This document shows positions 53,901 to 63,897 of a DNA stretch of 64,000 nt, one piece after another. The stretch is from Euleptes europaea (lineage: Eukaryota > Chordata > Lepidosauria > Squamata > Sphaerodactylidae). Where the stretch lies: positions 78,758,656-78,822,655 of the forward strand of contig NC_079320.1 in assembly GCF_029931775.1 (NCBI RefSeq), in the 5' to 3' direction. Both the position numbers and the translations under genes were made by a program. Each line of letters begins with the position of its first letter. Positions within the stretch are counted from its first letter, which is position 1. The notes beneath the pieces were generated by a model that saw nothing but the letters and a program-made list of their open reading frames with translations, was not told the origin of the DNA and ran no database searches.

Positions 53901-56900
53901 CTAAAGCTGGGGTATGAGGAAGAGTTCCTCCCATCCTTTCTGTAGGATTTAGGTAGGACTTTCTTTCTGTCCTTGTCTTCGACAAGGATCTTCTCCAGCC
54001 TTTCCCCAAATAACTTTCCCCCCTGAAATGGATAAGACAGAGTGAGGGATTTGGTCTTGAACTCATTTTGCCATGGTCTTAACCATAGGGCCGTTCACAC
54101 TGCTATGTTGGAGGATAGGCCTCGAGCTGCGAATGTCATTGAGTCAAGGGATGCATCAGTCATAAAGGCTACCGCCTTTAATAGTCTGTTCAGCCCATCA
54201 GTGATCCTGCGATTGTCGCCAGAATATAGCTGGGCTATTTTCTGATCCACACTATGGAGGCTTTAGCCATAATAGATGTGGCTGCTGAGGCTTGAATGGC
54301 CAATGCTGAGGAGTCATGAACCTTTTTTGGTTAAAATCTCAGCCTTCCTGTCCATGGGATCTTTTATATTCCCCAGCCCATCCTCTGCCAGGAGGTCCAG
54401 GGAGTGAACCGCCGCGACTGGGGCATCAATTATAGGGTTCTTAAGGAGCTCCGTGGCCTGAGGAACCATGGCATACATTCTTTTGATATTAGCCGGGAAT
54501 TGTCTGTTGGCCAATGGTTTATCTAGTTCGGCTCTGAGCTGATTTTCAAAAAACTCTGGAAAGGGAATGGTATGGATTTGAGAGGAAGATCTAGGGAAGA
54601 ATTCTTTTGCTTCCTTCTTCCTGGATTTTTTAGCCTCTGTAGCAGGTTCAGGATCTTCATCTAAGTCTAGGGCAACCAGGGCCTTGCTTAGGAGGTTCTG
54701 GAATTCCTCAGCCCCAAAGAGGCGAGACTGTTGCTCTTCTAATATGACTGGGGTGTCGTCTTCCGATTCATACTCCCCATCCTCTCTATTTTCCCCTTCA
54801 GAGTCAGCTATATTGGAGGAATCATCTTCTACGGCAAGTCTGGGCTGACTCTGTAAAATGGCCTTTCTGGCTGCTTTAGTTGGCCATAAACCTCTAAATG
54901 GTTCCACATTGCTTTTAACCTGTGGATCAGTCTGACCCTGGAGGTTGCACAGGGGATTAATTCCTATGGTCTTAAGGAGAGGCGAAATGGAGTTACTAAA
55001 GGCCTGAAGCATTTGCGATTGCCTATCCAAAACCCCATTAAACATATCAAAGGCTTCCCTGCGCGTTAAAGGGGACTCAGGATCAATTAAGCTTACATTG
55101 CTGCCGGACTCCGATGCAGGGCTCTGTGCCCGGGATCTGTCCGCTCCACATCCAGGTTCGCCCGCCTCGTTGCGGCGCGTGGCCCTTTTGGCGCCATTTC
55201 CAGGCGGGCCGGAGGCGGGCGTCTTTTCAGGAGCGCTGGGGCCTTCCGCGCCGAGTTCCGCGGGACCGCAAGGGTGGCCGTTGGAACCTTCTTTACGACT
55301 CTGCCCTGTCGAGGCGACGAGGGCTCGGTCGTTATCTCCCTCGGAGAGGAGCTCCTCCTCCGATTCACCTCGTTCACCCGCCATCTTGCTCTCCAAAGCG
55401 AAGGGGGGGGGGGAAGCACGGGAGAGAGATTTTTTTTTTTTTAAGGATTGGAGCGAGTTAGGGAAGAGAAAGAATAAAGAAGACAAAAGGGACAGTAAAG
55501 TCAAGGGAAAATCCTTTGAAGAAGCCTTCCTCTAACGGAGCCGATTGGCGAAGCTGCCTCCCTTTACAAAGGCAGGACGGAAACTGGGATTGGGAGGTTT
55601 TCCCGCCCAGGAGGACAGGAAGTGAAGCTTTAGTCCTGCCTTCCTGGGCACGTGATGGTAAAACCCACAGTCTACAAGATGCCTGAAGAGCCCGGAACGA
55701 GAATAGGTATGCATCATGACTAGTATTAATTTTGACTAGAAGCTATGGATAGCCCTCTCTTCCATGAACATGTCCACTCCCCTCTTAAAGCCCTCCAAGT
55801 TGGCAGCGATCACCACATCCTGGGGCAGGGAGTTCCATAATTTAACTATGCATTGTGTGAAGAAATACTTCCTTTTCTCTGTTTTGAATCTCTCACCCTC
55901 CAGCTTCTGCAGATGACCCACATTCTAGTATTATGTGAGAAGGAGAAAAGCATCTCCATACCATGCACAATTTTAGACCTCTATCATGTCTTCCCTTAAC
56001 TGCCTTATTTCTAAGCTGTACAGCCCTAATTGGAGAGAAGGGGGGGGGAAAGACCACCTCCTCCTGCTATCTGGCAAACTCACAGTATCCTGTTCTCTGG
56101 TTGGACCCCCGGTGTCCCTGAGGCTTGCCAGGATTTCACTGTCTATACTGGCGCAGGGGAAGACCCTGCCAGCTCAGGGGGAAAACTTCATGGACTTTTC
56201 CATGACTGCTTGTTATTTTTAAGTGTTAAAAAACAACAACCAAAACAATCAAATTAGCCGCATTCTTTCACAATGTGGAAGAACTGCCTTGGCTATTCAA
56301 TCCAGGGCTGTCATTTGCAAAGGTTGTTTTGAGGGCAGCTCTTAAGTGGGCTGGTTTCTCTCTGTACTGGAGCAGGGAAGTTCAGTTGGAATGGCAGTTT
56401 GAGCTTGAGTTATTTTTGCTGAATAACAATGTGATTAAAAAAAATACTTACAAGGTTTCACACACGTTTTGCAAAGAAAACAGTGTCTCCATCGTCTCCC
56501 ATCCTATTCAAAAGAAGAAATCGGGCACAGATTTTAAAAAAACAGGATTAACTGAAGTGTCACTGGAGATCTAGTTTTCACTATATTTACCCGCAGATGG
56601 TCCCTGAGAGAACAGCCTCAGACCAGATTAAGGGAGCCAGTGTGGGGTAGTGGTTAAGAACGGTGGTTTGGAGCAGTGGACTCTGATCTGGAGAACCAGG
56701 TTTGTTTCCACACTCCTCCACATGAGCAGCGGAGGCTAATCTGGTGAACCGGGTTGGTTTCCTCACTCCTCCACACGAAGCCAGGTGGGTGACCTTGGGC
56801 TAGTCACAGTTCTCTCTGAACTCTCTCAGCCCCACCTACCTCACAGGGTGTCTTTTGTGGGGAGGGGAAGGGAAGGTGATTGTAAGCCACTTTGAGTCTC

Positions 56901-59900
56901 CTTAAAAGTAGAGAAAGTCGGCATATAAAAACCAACTCTTCTTCTTTATAGGTTACCACCAGACCTCTGCTCTGGGCCCAGAAACAATGGAAAGTTTACC
57001 ACCCAATCCTGTCCATATTTACTCAGAAACAAGTTCCAGGACATGCACAGGATTTCAGCTTACACTTCTTATCAGGGAGCTTCCTCCCCCGCACCCCCAA
57101 TCCTGACAGCCACTCACACACACTAGACAATATTTGTGTTTAGCCTCTTTCCAAGATATACTCACTTTGGATGTGCATGAATTGCATACTTCACAGTGTT
57201 GGTTCTCTGAACTCACATATCGCTGACAAATGCAGCAAAACCTGGCAGAGAGGGAGAAAGCAGTTGAGATCATCGGTTTCACCCAAGAGATGTTTCACTA
57301 GACACTGTTAAAATTGAGTTAACCCCCATATCAGTACTCCCCCCCCCTTTTGCCATCAACTCACAGCCAACGTACGGCAACCCAGTAGGGGTTTCAAGGC
57401 AAGAGACTAACAGAGGTGGATTGCCATTGCCTGCTTCTGCATAGCAACCCTGGAATTCCTTGGTGGTCTCCTATCCAAGTACTAACCAGGGCTTCCGAGA
57501 TCTGATGAGATCAGGCTAACGAGAGCCAGCATGGTAGAGTGGTTAAGAGCGGTGGTTTGGAGTGGTTTGATTCTCCACTCCTCCACAAGAGCGACGGACA
57601 CTAATCTGGTGAACCAGGTTGGTTTCCCCACTCCTCTACATGAAGCCAGCTGGGTGACCTTGGGCTAGTCACAGCTCTCTTAAAGCTCTCTCAGCCCCAC
57701 ATACCTCACATGGTGTCTGTTGTGGGGAGGGGAAGGGAAGGTGATTGTAAGCCAGTTTGATTCTTCCTTAAGTGGTAGAGAAAGTCGGCATATAAAAACC
57801 AACTCTTCTTCTTCTTCTAACCTGGGCTATCCAGGTCAGGGTATCAGTACTTTATAAATTAATTAGCATTGACCCTGGGAGTTTGATGGATTTAGGGCTG
57901 AACAGAGCAAAAGCCACGGTCCATCAACGCTTGCATGATATGGAGCTCCAGTTGGAGATTGCACAACTTTCTGGGGTACATACGAATTTATTATCTGGTG
58001 GTGGCAAAGTCACAGCTCCATATCTTTCTAATATTACTTTACCCCAACTGAGATGGGCATTCTTGAGAGCACGTTTTGATGCCCTCCCTTCGGCTGTTCT
58101 TCTGGGTAGATTTCTAAATCAACCCAGAGAGATGAGAAAATGTGTGTGTACAGAAAGAGCAGAGGAGTCCTTGTCACATATTCTATTATACTGTGAATTC
58201 TATGAGGAATTTAGAAGATCTATAATCGATCCCTGGTTACAACGATATGGTTATTTGCATCAATCTATAATGGAAGAAAGATTAATTATCCAATTTCTGC
58301 TTGAAGATAAAAATCCTGCGATTTCTTATGATGTAGTTAAATTTTGCTGGAAGGCCATTATTAAAAGGAATGATCAAAACAAAAAGGGTTATATTATTAG
58401 TGACATATCAGATGATGAGTGAAGGGTGAAGCAATGCACAATATATAATGTACAATGTTTATCTGGTGCTCTATTATGTTGATAATGTATTTAATCAGTT
58501 TATGTTTGGTTATTTTACTGTATTTTTATTTTCCCTTTTTATTGTTATTTTTACTAATGTTATATAGGTACTTGCACTGCTCCGTTATTTTATGCTGGCC
58601 AATGGCCGTAACAATAAATGGAAATTACCATTAAAATACCTTTAGCTATAGACAGATGAAGTAGCCTGAATAGCCCTGACTAGTCTGTCAGAACTTGGAA
58701 GCTAAGCAGGGTTTTCCATGATTAGTACTTTGATGGGGGACCACTAAGGAAGACTGGGGTTGCTATGCAGAGGCAGGCAATGGCAAACCACCTCTGAACT
58801 TCTCTTGACTTGAAAACCCCATGAGCTTGGGGTTGCTATGAGTCGGTGGCAACTTGATGGCACGCAATTATGATTATAGACAGATGAACAAAACCTTTAC
58901 CTATACCCTTCTTCCACAGGAAGCACTATCAAATGAGGTGAAAGATTAGTAAAAATACGAACAGGGGACTGCTTTCGGCCTGTCTTCCCATGCTTGTAGA
59001 GGGCATGGTTATCATAGTCCACCTAGAAAATGCAAGCAAAGGACAGGGGTGAAAACATTATTATTAATTATTAGTATTATTATAATTTCTTAATGTATCG
59101 TCCGCCTTTCAACTGGGACTCAAGGCAGATTACAAGCACAATGAAAACTATTCAGTCAGTCAGCAAGTGGATTACACAATACAACATTTGACTCTTAACA
59201 GCAAAGATTCCTAGTAAAATACGATAATGCAGTGGGGCTTAGACTGAAGAACTAGGAAAAATGCCAGCAAAAATATCTGTTTAACTGGCAACACAACAAG
59301 CAGTGTAGGACAGAAGTCATTTCCTAAGCTGATCCATCACATCTCAGATCTGTTCTACCACAAGACTAATAAAATAATTCTGTTTTGCACATTTTACTGG
59401 AAGATCACATACATTTACCATTTATATGCACTATTTTTAGACATTCCTACTTTCCTTACACTGGTCTCTATCTCTAAGGTCTACAGCAATGTTGTGGTGC
59501 GCATTGGTCTGCTTTTACACAGGGTAAGAGGCCCAAATTCCATATCTAAATCAATGGATTGGAGTCATACAGCTTCCTGCTGTGAAGATCCCTGGATATC
59601 CCAAACTGCTGCTCCAGAAAGTCTATACATGCGTTTGGAGAGAAGAGACTCTCTCACAGCAATCGTCCTTTGCAGCATGAGAAACGGCTGCTAGGAAACC
59701 CAGAGAAGTCAGGGGCACAAGACTGTTTGGACTAACTGGATGATATCAAAAAGAACAAAGAACTAGCACCCATCATCCCCACAGAAACAAAATGAATGCC
59801 CACCGCTATCCCCTTTCCTCATCCCCCCTTTTTCTTTTTTCTTCCTTTCCTCCTTTTCGCTTCCTCCGTTTGTTTTTCCCATTAGTGATATTAGTCTTGT

Positions 59901-62766
59901 GGGGGGCACTGTCTTTACATTGTTAAGATTTTAAATGTTATTTTATATTATATAAAGTATTCATGTTGACTGTATATTTTAACTGTTGTCAGCTGCTCTG
60001 AGCCGGACTTCGGTCAGAAAAGGGCGGGGTAAAAACAAACAAACCAGTGCTTTTACCTGATAATCCAGCATCCTGAAACTTGGGAAAAATTCAACAATGC
60101 GGGATTCAAAAAAGTACGGAAATATCCAAAATATGGGTAACTCTTTGCTGGAAGCATCTAGTAAACAAAAGACATGGGGTGGGAGGAGAGAGGGAGAGAG
60201 ATTTGCTTTTAAAAAATCTTCAGGATAGCTGGATAATAAAGGTCTGCAAACAGCCTAATAGCATAGCAACTCACAAGCAATTTACAATGGATCCTGGCCC
60301 CAGTCCTCCTGGGTCTAATTATAGCTTTAGATGATTAATCTATGGAATTAAAGCTTGCAGAACTGGTAACAGTCTATTTGAAGACAGATCACGATGGGTA
60401 GCCATGTTAGTCCAGTAGCACTTTAAAGACGAACGAAATTTCTGGCAGGGTATTAGCTTTTGTGAGTCACAGCTGAAGAGTCACAGTATCTGAAGAAGTG
60501 AGCAGTGACTCGTGAAAGCTCATATTCTGCCAGAAATTTTGTTCCTCTTTAAGGTGCTACTGGACTCTTGGCTCAAGTCTATTTGAAATATCTTGAAGTA
60601 TCTGGAGCTCCAATCATTGCTTCAAAGCAACTAATACTCTGAAAAACTTGCTTTTGCTAATTGCTGCACCAATAATTACCTGCACGATCTGTTGGCTTCC
60701 ACATGGCAATCAGCTGTTTGAAAGTAAAAGCCAGTGCTTCAACCAAGCCCCCAAATGGAGGATCGGCCACCATGATGACCCCTTTTCCTTCGTCTTGCTG
60801 CAAGAATTTCTGGCATATATCGTGGGCAGCCTGCAAAAGACCAAGGGTCCCTTTCAAACACAGGCAGCATTCAGGTGTCAGGCTTAACCAAGGCTCAATA
60901 AAAACGTGCCTGACCCCGGCTGGTTGCTGGGCTTACACACACACCTCCCTCCCTTCCTCCTCCTTGTATAGAGAATTGGGGTTAAAAATCTAATCCCAGT
61001 TTCCCAGGATGCACAAAGGGAGATTAGCAGATTTGCAGAATGATTTTCATGTGGTAAAAGGGGAAGGGAAATCATAAGAGGCTGTGTGGGTCAACGCCAA
61101 ACAAAACAAAACGATCAAAGCGCCATCACTCCACAAGATGGAACACAGGCAACCATGTCCTAGAACTTGGCTGTCCCTTACCTCTCCACCAAAGAAATAA
61201 TGGTTAAACATATTGTAGTGGCAGAACTCCTCCTCTGTATAAAATTGAGAGTACCTGTAAAGAAATTACTTCCATTACTAGAAAGCCTACAGGCCAAAAA
61301 ACTGGTTGATCAGCTTAAGGCAATACTGCTTATGGATTCAAGTCAAGAAATTGCTTCCGTTTGCTGTGTTCTTGTCCTTTTAAAGGTAAAGGCAGTCCCC
61401 TGTGTAAGCACTGGGTCATTACTGATCCATGGGGTGACGTCACATCCCGACATTTACTAGGCAGACTATGTTTATGAGGTGGTTTGCCACTGCCTTCCCC
61501 AGTCTTGTCTTTTATGCAACACTTTATTCTCTGCTTCCCTCTGGTTCCTGTTGCATAGTCTACTGCCTACTGTTCTTCCTTCAGCAACCTTGTTGTCCCT
61601 GACCGCCCTTCTCTTGAGTTACCTTACCATCTGGGATCTCTCCCAACTCTCAACTTGCACCTGGCTCTGGCTGGGAAAGGGCAGGGTATAAATCTAATAA
61701 AATAACCTGCCCCACCAGGATAATGCTTTTCCCTGGACCCGTGAGGGGTTTTCTTCCTAGAAAAACATTCCCTTCTCTCACACACATTTCAAAAACAGTG
61801 TTTACTCAACTGATGGAACGTTCAAGGATATCTGGGGCCGAGCTGGGGCTTAACTGCCAGATGAGTAATATACATTATTTAAAAACTTGACTGGCTACAA
61901 AACAAATTAGGGTGTCACCCCCCCCCCCAATACCCACAAGTTTCTTCTGAAAAATCCCCCCAGTTTAAAAACCATTTGGCACAAAGACTGGTTTTTGGAG
62001 GGGAATATTTGGCCTCCCCTGTTTACAAAGGAATCAATTCCTCATCTACCCAACATAGAGAAGTCTCACAGATATTGGTCATACAATGAGGAAGCTTCAA
62101 AACAAAGTGGATTCTGACAAGAGAAGAAAACTCTAATTCAATTATTTATAATGGAGGGCCTATACATGCCCCCACCCCCATGACAATTTCTATATCTTGG
62201 AGACATTCAGAATTTTGGAAGACAAATTGGAACCATCAGAAATTTTAGGCAACCCCATCTTCCCGCTTCCAATGGCTTCTGACAGCTGGTGGTGAGCTGA
62301 TTCAAACTGCTCACCATTCATGAAGCGTCAAATCCCAAAATTTTCCATAAGACATTCAAAGCCATTCTTTGTAGGAGGATTTTTTGCAGTCTATTTCATT
62401 AGAAGGATATTATTTTGAGAGAAAATTATATAGTTGTATTATAGCTGTGTCTTGTCTGTTTCCTGATTTTGATTGCCTATTACCTGCAGATCAGACTTTC
62501 TGTAAGGCACCTTGAGCTGCCGTGGTTGGTGGAGAAGGCAGCGTATAAATAAATTTGGGGCATTTAATGATAATGTGGGTACTTGGGGTGGACACTAGTG
62601 GATTAATGGTAAGGAAGTGCTGCTCTGAAATGAAGAGAGCATCAAATGCTTCAAAGAGAGCATCAAATGCTTAGAAATGTCCTACCTGAAATCAATATCT
62701 AATAAAAGGCTCCTAATGGGGTTTTTCTGTTCCTGCGATGATTGTAATTTGATCAGTTCATGAAGC
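47868..62766 (-). CDS. ZCCHC4: ZCCHC4, rRNA N6-adenosine methyltransferase (3' nine coding exons; partial)
   Basis: ZCCHC4 methylates an adenosine of 28S rRNA (A4220 in human) in the nucleolus, using S-adenosylmethionine. Visible exons: 62686-62766, 61182-61254, 60680-60830, 60057-60142, 58901-59022, 57166-57241, 56452-56503, 49458-49602 and 47868-47988. Phases agree throughout. The Rossmann-fold segment LHELIKL...LLLDIDFR is followed by the catalytic DPPF motif ([11 protein letters not shown]). A Cys/His-rich zinc module and one CCHC knuckle ([14 protein letters not shown]) come next, then a lysine-rich tail suited to nuclear or nucleolar targeting. The upstream half (N-terminal GRF-type zinc finger and start of the methyltransferase domain) is outside the window. 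Identity is firm from recalled human sequence and from adjacency to ANAPC4. Confidence 0.96.
48262..48550 (+). repeat. CR1 LINE 3' fragment
   Basis: GGTTCCTCAGTGGAACAGGC and TTAAGCAGAGGCTAGATGGC, followed by the complement of a second CR1 tail region. Confidence 0.65.
48637..48817 (+). mobile_element. tRNA-derived SINE (third family)
   Basis: GTGGCTCAGTGCTAGAGCAT (A box), AGGTTCAATCCCCGGC (B box), then CTGCCTGAGACCCTGGAGAG and TGATGGACCAGGGGTCTGAT. Confidence 0.8.
48818..49019. mobile_element. hAT MITE fragment (GTCAAACATAAG family)
   Basis: CCCCTTGAGAGCTCTTATC through GAGTTCGACACCCCTG. The left terminus is fused to the tail of the preceding tRNA SINE; a short Penelope family B scrap (GTTAGTCTTTAAGGTGC) follows at 49020. 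Confidence 0.6.
49458..49602 (-). CDS. ZCCHC4: ZCCHC4 coding exon, zinc module part 3 and CCHC knuckle
   Basis: Acceptor TTGCAG, donor GTAGGT. Encodes [20 protein letters not shown] then the knuckle [14 protein letters not shown] and RAATRVC. Confidence 0.95.
50130..50293 (-). repeat. CR1-like repeat, part split off by the DIRS insertion
   Basis: AGGCCATGCTGGATCAGACC through ATCCTGGAGAGAAC. Its continuation is at 55705-56005. Confidence 0.65.
50294..55704 (-). mobile_element. DIRS-type tyrosine-recombinase retrotransposon (fossil copy)
   Basis: Minus-strand parts in order: gag-like region (about 54314-55385), reverse transcriptase and RNase H (about 52300-54000) and tyrosine recombinase (about 50826-52000). 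The termini are inverted repeats of about 95 bp (50346-50440 against 55589-55683). An internal region at about 50701-50795 is complementary to both outer ends, the hallmark of DIRS circular-intermediate replication. It interrupts a CR1-like repeat whose halves flank it at 50130-50293 and 55705-56005, inside a ZCCHC4 intron and in the gene's orientation. Most parts are recognisable, but the coding region appears broken in a few places. The intact-looking architecture suggests a fairly young insertion. Confidence 0.9.
55705..56005 (-). repeat. CR1-like repeat, other part split off by the DIRS insertion
   Basis: GTATGCATCATGACTAG, CTCCCCTCTTAAAGCCCTCC and GGAAGTATTTC complement, continuous with 50130-50293 when compared with the uninterrupted copy at 42637-43110. 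Confidence 0.65.
56452..56503 (-). CDS. ZCCHC4: ZCCHC4 coding exon, zinc module part 2 (52 nt)
   Basis: Acceptor ATAG, donor GTAAGT. Encodes [17 protein letters not shown]. It joins in phase across the intron that holds the DIRS element. Confidence 0.93.
56634..56946 (+). mobile_element. Sauria-type tRNA SINE in ZCCHC4 intron
   Basis: GAGCCAGTGTGGGGTAGTGG through AAAACCAACTCTTCTTCTTT. Confidence 0.9.
57166..57241 (-). CDS. ZCCHC4: ZCCHC4 coding exon, zinc module part 1
   Basis: Acceptor GCCAG, donor GTGAGT. Encodes [20 protein letters not shown] then SCTSK, with CxxC and HCxxC zinc-ligand spacing. Confidence 0.95.
57353..57841 (-). mobile_element. 5S-rRNA-derived SINE, split by a Sauria SINE
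   Basis: 57353-57516 plus 57822-57841 form the element; the 5S portion reads CTTGGATAGGAGACCACCAA on the minus strand. Confidence 0.8.
57521..57816 (+). mobile_element. Sauria-type tRNA SINE inserted into a 5S-SINE
   Basis: GAGAGCCAGCATGGTAGAGT through CTTCTTCTTCTT, with duplication CTAAC at 57516-57520 and 57817-57821. The 5S-SINE resumes after it. Confidence 0.88.
57842..58630 (+). mobile_element. LINE ORF2 C-terminal fragment and 3' UTR
   Basis: 57883-58422 is open for 179 codons: [20 protein letters not shown], then [20 protein letters not shown] (a CxC..HxxxxC zinc-like motif of LINE ORF2 ends) and [19 protein letters not shown]. The 3' UTR follows, ending TGGCCAATGGCCGTAACAAT and AAATGG. 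Better preserved than the copy at 8895. Confidence 0.75.
58655..58867 (+). mobile_element. 5S-rRNA-derived SINE
   Basis: GGAAGCTAAGCAGGGTTTTC, GCAGAGGCAGGCAATGGCAA and GTCGGTGGCAACTTGATGGC. Confidence 0.82.
58901..59022 (-). CDS. ZCCHC4: ZCCHC4 coding exon
   Basis: Acceptor TTCTAG, donor GTAAAG. Encodes [20 protein letters not shown] then [20 protein letters not shown]. Confidence 0.96.
60057..60142 (-). CDS. ZCCHC4: ZCCHC4 coding exon
   Basis: Encodes [20 protein letters not shown] then PSFRMLDYQ; donor GTAAAAG. Phase requires the acceptor AAAG|AG at 60143/60142 rather than the CCAG five bases upstream, so two AG dinucleotides sit close together here. Confidence 0.93.
60390..60577. mobile_element. 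Penelope-like family B palindrome in ZCCHC4 intron
   Basis: Both arms match family B (AGTCCAGTAGCACTTTAAAG and its complement near 60560) around a CUGAAGAAGUGAGC...GACUCGUGAAAGCUC core at about 60490-60530. It is shorter at the centre than the 46 kb copy. Confidence 0.6.
60680..60830 (-). CDS. ZCCHC4: ZCCHC4 coding exon with DPPF catalytic motif
   Basis: Acceptor TTGCAG, donor GTAATT. Encodes [20 protein letters not shown] then [20 protein letters not shown] and [14 protein letters not shown] is the adenine-N6 methyltransferase motif IV. Confidence 0.97.
61182..61254 (-). CDS. ZCCHC4: ZCCHC4 coding exon
   Basis: Acceptor TTACAG, donor GTAAG. Encodes [20 protein letters not shown] then FGGE. 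Confidence 0.95.
61379..61505 (-). repeat. 3' fragment of the CCGTGGTGCAGAG SINE
   Basis: AAAGGTAAAGGCAGTCCCCT and ATTTACTAGGCAGACTATGT match the 3' part at 28160-28290. Confidence 0.75.
62686..62766 (-). CDS. ZCCHC4: ZCCHC4 coding exon (methyltransferase core)
   Basis: Acceptor TTTCAG, donor GTAGG. Encodes [20 protein letters not shown] then LLDIDF, matching LHELIKL...SLLLDIDFR of human. No further upstream exon is recognisable before the window edge. Confidence 0.94.
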
Positions 62767-62932
62767 CTGAAAAAAAATTGACATAAACCCATTTCAATTT
62801 ACAACACAAAAGCCTAAATAATAACAATGAATATACTAAATGTTCTTTGTAAGGAGGAAAAAAGGGGAAGGTTTCCTGCTCAGTGTCATATCCTGGAGAC
62901 AGGATATGCACAAGCTACTGAAATAACACCCA

Positions 62933-63038
62933 GGAAATCCCTTCCATCAGTTGGAAATCCTCCATGGGATACAACCCAACAACCCTTGTTGTTGGGTTGT
63001 ATCCCATGAAGAATTTCTAACTGATGGAAGGGATTTCC
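62933..63038. repeat. Long hairpin, 51-nt arms
   Basis: Left arm 62933-62983 and right arm 62988-63038 are inverted copies with about 47 of 51 positions pairing and a 4-nt loop. The centre reads CCCAACAACCCTTGTTGTTG. In a ZCCHC4 intron, about 170 bp from the exon at 62686-62766. Confidence 0.85.
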
Positions 63039-63596
63039 TCCCATAGGAAGTATCCTGCTTGCCTCTTCCCTCTTGTAGAAACCCCAAATGCACTCTGAAA
63101 TGCTGCTCCAGTGGGACAGGCACTACCCCCAGGAACAACAACGAGAAGAAGATGGGAGGTCTGCAACGGAGCTGGGGAACTGGCAAAAATCCCCTTGCAA
63201 GCAAAAATCCTCCAAGGGATCCAAGCCATTATGAATGGAGAAGTCAAAAATAAAAGCACAGAGGGTCCTCAAAATTTCAAGCTTTGTGCATATCCGCTAT
63301 CATAAATCAATGGAATAATAATCCTATCTGTATTGCTCTCTAATTCTAGATGTTAACAATGAGGATCTAGTGGTGTTTTTTTGCTTTACAAAAGGCCTGC
63401 TAGACAATTTTAGAGGAATAACCCCTATCTAGAAACTGTCTCATCAGCAATTTAGCTAGTTTAACAAAATCTGTGTATTGACTGCAGTTTCTTCTTATTC
63501 TGAGCATTTGTGAATATGGTAGATTTTTTTTCAGATGGTATGAGTGGAAGCTATCGCCTGTGAGAAAAGAATTTGTATCAGTGGGTTTCCTATATG
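63039..63596. other. ZCCHC4 intron, unassigned
   Basis: No exon, RNA or clear repeat is recognised; upstream ZCCHC4 exons must lie beyond the window. Confidence 0.45.
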
Positions 63597-63897
63597 AGAG
63601 CCAGCATGGTGTAGTGGTTAAGAGCGGTGGTTCGGAGCGGTGGAATCTGATCTGGAGAACCAGGTTTGATTCCCCACTCCTCTACATGAGCGGCGGAGGC
63701 TAATCTGGTGAACCGGGTTGGTTTCGCCACTCCTACACATGAAGCCAGCTGGGTGACCTTGTGCTAGTCACAGCTCTCTTAGCCCCACCTACCTCATAGG
63801 GTGTCTGTTGTGGGGAGGGGAAGGTGATTGTAAGCCTGTTTGATTCTCCCTTAAGTGGTAGAGAAAGTCGGCATAAAAAACCAACTCTTCTTCTTCT
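63597..63897 (+). mobile_element. Sauria-type tRNA SINE in ZCCHC4 intron
   Basis: GAGAGCCAGCATGGTGTAGT through ACCAACTCTTCTTCTTC; short flanking repeat CTATAT. Confidence 0.88.

Noticed and set aside
57883-58422. 179-codon plus-strand open frame as a host gene
   Set aside because: It matches the end of a LINE ORF2, is followed by a LINE 3' UTR, and has a second copy at 8895.
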